A stretch of DNA of 42,266 bases from CAZVKN01 sp964627035 (GTDB taxonomy: Bacteria > Electryoneota > AABM5-125-24 > Hatepunaeales > Hatepunaeaceae), in contig CAZVKN010000024.1 in assembly GCA_964627035.1 (NCBI GenBank), positions 1 through 42,266 of the forward strand, written 5' to 3'. Made by a program: the position numbers and the translations under genes. The notes beneath the pieces were generated by a model, which was given only the letters and a program-made list of their open reading frames with translations, did not search any database and was not told the DNA's origin. Below are positions 41,498 through 42,266 of this stretch, one piece after another (positions within the stretch are counted from its first letter, which is position 1; each line of letters begins with the position of its first letter).

Positions 41498-41611
41498 GTC
41501 ATCCTGAGCGAAGCGAAGGATCGCTCCCAATTTGTTAGCGGAGAGAGATACTTCACTGCGTTCAGAATGACAATAGAATACTCTCATTTTGTCATTCCCG
41601 CTCAAGGGAAT
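41498..41611. repeat. Composite palindromic intergenic repeat
   Basis: An imperfect 25-bp inverted repeat (41498-41522 with 41547-41571; arms begin GTCATCCTGAGCGAAGCGAA and GTCATTCTGAACGCAGTGAA). It is followed by an ATTCCC/GGGAAT hairpin (41594-41599, 41606-41611). The hairpin part is shared in type with 2320-2339. Together with the terminator this accounts for most of the 308-base gap 41328-41635; nothing else is seen there. Confidence 0.7.
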
Positions 41612-41635
41612 CAATGCATATCACAAGAGACGATC

Positions 41636-42238
41636 ATGTATAAAACAATATCATTCACAGCAGCACTTATTCTGATCCTGTCAACCTCCACCCTCGCCGA
41701 GTTCCCGGCAGAGGAGGTGTGGAGTGTTGAATTTGATACTACAGTTACCTGTCTCGGTCCGAATTGGCAAGAAGATGGTCAGACTCATTTTCTTGTTGGT
41801 TTGGAAAATCAGGCTGTGATTGTCAGTGATGGTGAGATCGTTTGGGAGAGTCCGGAGTTTGGAACTGAACAACTTCCTGAATTAGTAACGGCTTTGAGTC
41901 GAATAGATTTTAGAGTCGGTGACGGACCTGAATTAATTATATCTACAATACAACTTTGGGATGATTGGGATGATGAAGTATGGGTGGATACAGGAAAGGT
42001 CTACCTTTTCAGTGGTGAGGATTATGAGGATCTTGTTGTCAGAACACCTTTTATCCGTGGAATAAGTATAGAGGCAGATGGGGATGGTGGGCGGCATGAA
42101 CCAACAGGTGATTATTTAGGCTATGATAACAGAGAGGTCAAACAGATTCATGTTTTTTCCGATATATTACCGGACAGTACAAAAAGAATTATTACTTGTA
42201 ACAAGGATTATTATTCTAGTGTCATGTCAATCTTGTAA
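41636..42238 (+). CDS. Short exported protein, probably truncated
   Basis: A 200-residue protein with signal peptide (MYKTISFTAALILILSTSTLA). A beta-rich N-terminal region follows, containing W-VEFDTTVTCLG, FLVG-ENQAVIVSDGEIVWES and GKVYLFSGEDYEDLV. This style resembles the start of larger exported repeat or propeller proteins. The frame stops with TAA at 42236 shortly after NKDYYSSV, without a sorting domain. The window ends 28 bases later, so I cannot see whether the rest of the gene continues in another frame. ATG 41636 is chosen because the signal peptide begins there; upstream in-frame sequence lies in the palindromic repeat. Confidence 0.6.
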   Translation: MYKTISFTAALILILSTSTLAEFPAEEVWSVEFDTTVTCLGPNWQEDGQTHFLVGLENQAVIVSDGEIVWESPEFGTEQLPELVTALSRIDFRVGDGPELIISTIQLWDDWDDEVWVDTGKVYLFSGEDYEDLVVRTPFIRGISIEADGDGGRHEPTGDYLGYDNREVKQIHVFSDILPDSTKRIITCNKDYYSSVMSIL

Positions 42239-42266
42239 AGTCGCATAATATTTATTATATTATCTT

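Overview
This window looks like chromosomal DNA from a Gram-negative bacterium of the FCB superphylum, most likely an uncultured lineage such as Zixibacteria, Electryoneota or Marinimicrobia. The phylum is an inference. The evidence is seven large secreted proteins that end in a type A type-IX-secretion C-terminal domain (core PNPFN, then GR-V-L, then SG-YF-R), a TonB-dependent receptor, Kdo transferase WaaA, a heptosyltransferase-like GT9 enzyme and many lipoproteins. No rRNA, tRNA, CRISPR array, transposase or phage gene is visible.

Left part, minus strand (130-8466): an AT-rich WG-repeat exported protein and a higBA toxin-antitoxin cassette bracketed by two copies of the same terminator. 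Next comes a six-gene operon that starts with a degenerate NtrC-type regulator. It continues through endonuclease V, a degenerate receiver-GGDEF protein, a DUF4139 exported protein, a PgsW-like protein and a metallo-beta-lactamase-fold hydrolase.

Centre, plus strand (8760-25230): smpB, tyrS, a trans-polyprenyl diphosphate synthase, an ApbE-like lipoprotein and a GT9 glycosyltransferase, then three T9SS-type beta-propeller/Ig-like proteins. These are followed by waaA, two ECF-type ATPases flanking a fibronectin-III lipoprotein, and queG. Both waaA and queG carry C/G-run palindromic elements inside the reading frame.

Right part, plus strand (25271-42266): three more tandem propeller/Ig/T9SS proteins with signs of gene conversion and a fourth, larger one of different architecture. 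Then come ackA, a YejE/OppC-like permease, a TonB receptor with a CxxC motif in its plug followed by a lipoprotein with tandem YHS-like domains (a probable metal-handling pair), a small lipoprotein with a strong terminator, and a short exported protein that looks truncated.

The genes suggest an outer-membrane, secretion-rich lifestyle, with a fast-evolving set of cell-surface propeller proteins interleaved with envelope and housekeeping genes. Non-coding DNA is rich in short palindromes. Several genes use TTG or GTG starts, and two have no ATG, GTG or TTG upstream of conserved N-terminal sequence, which suggests near-cognate start codons.
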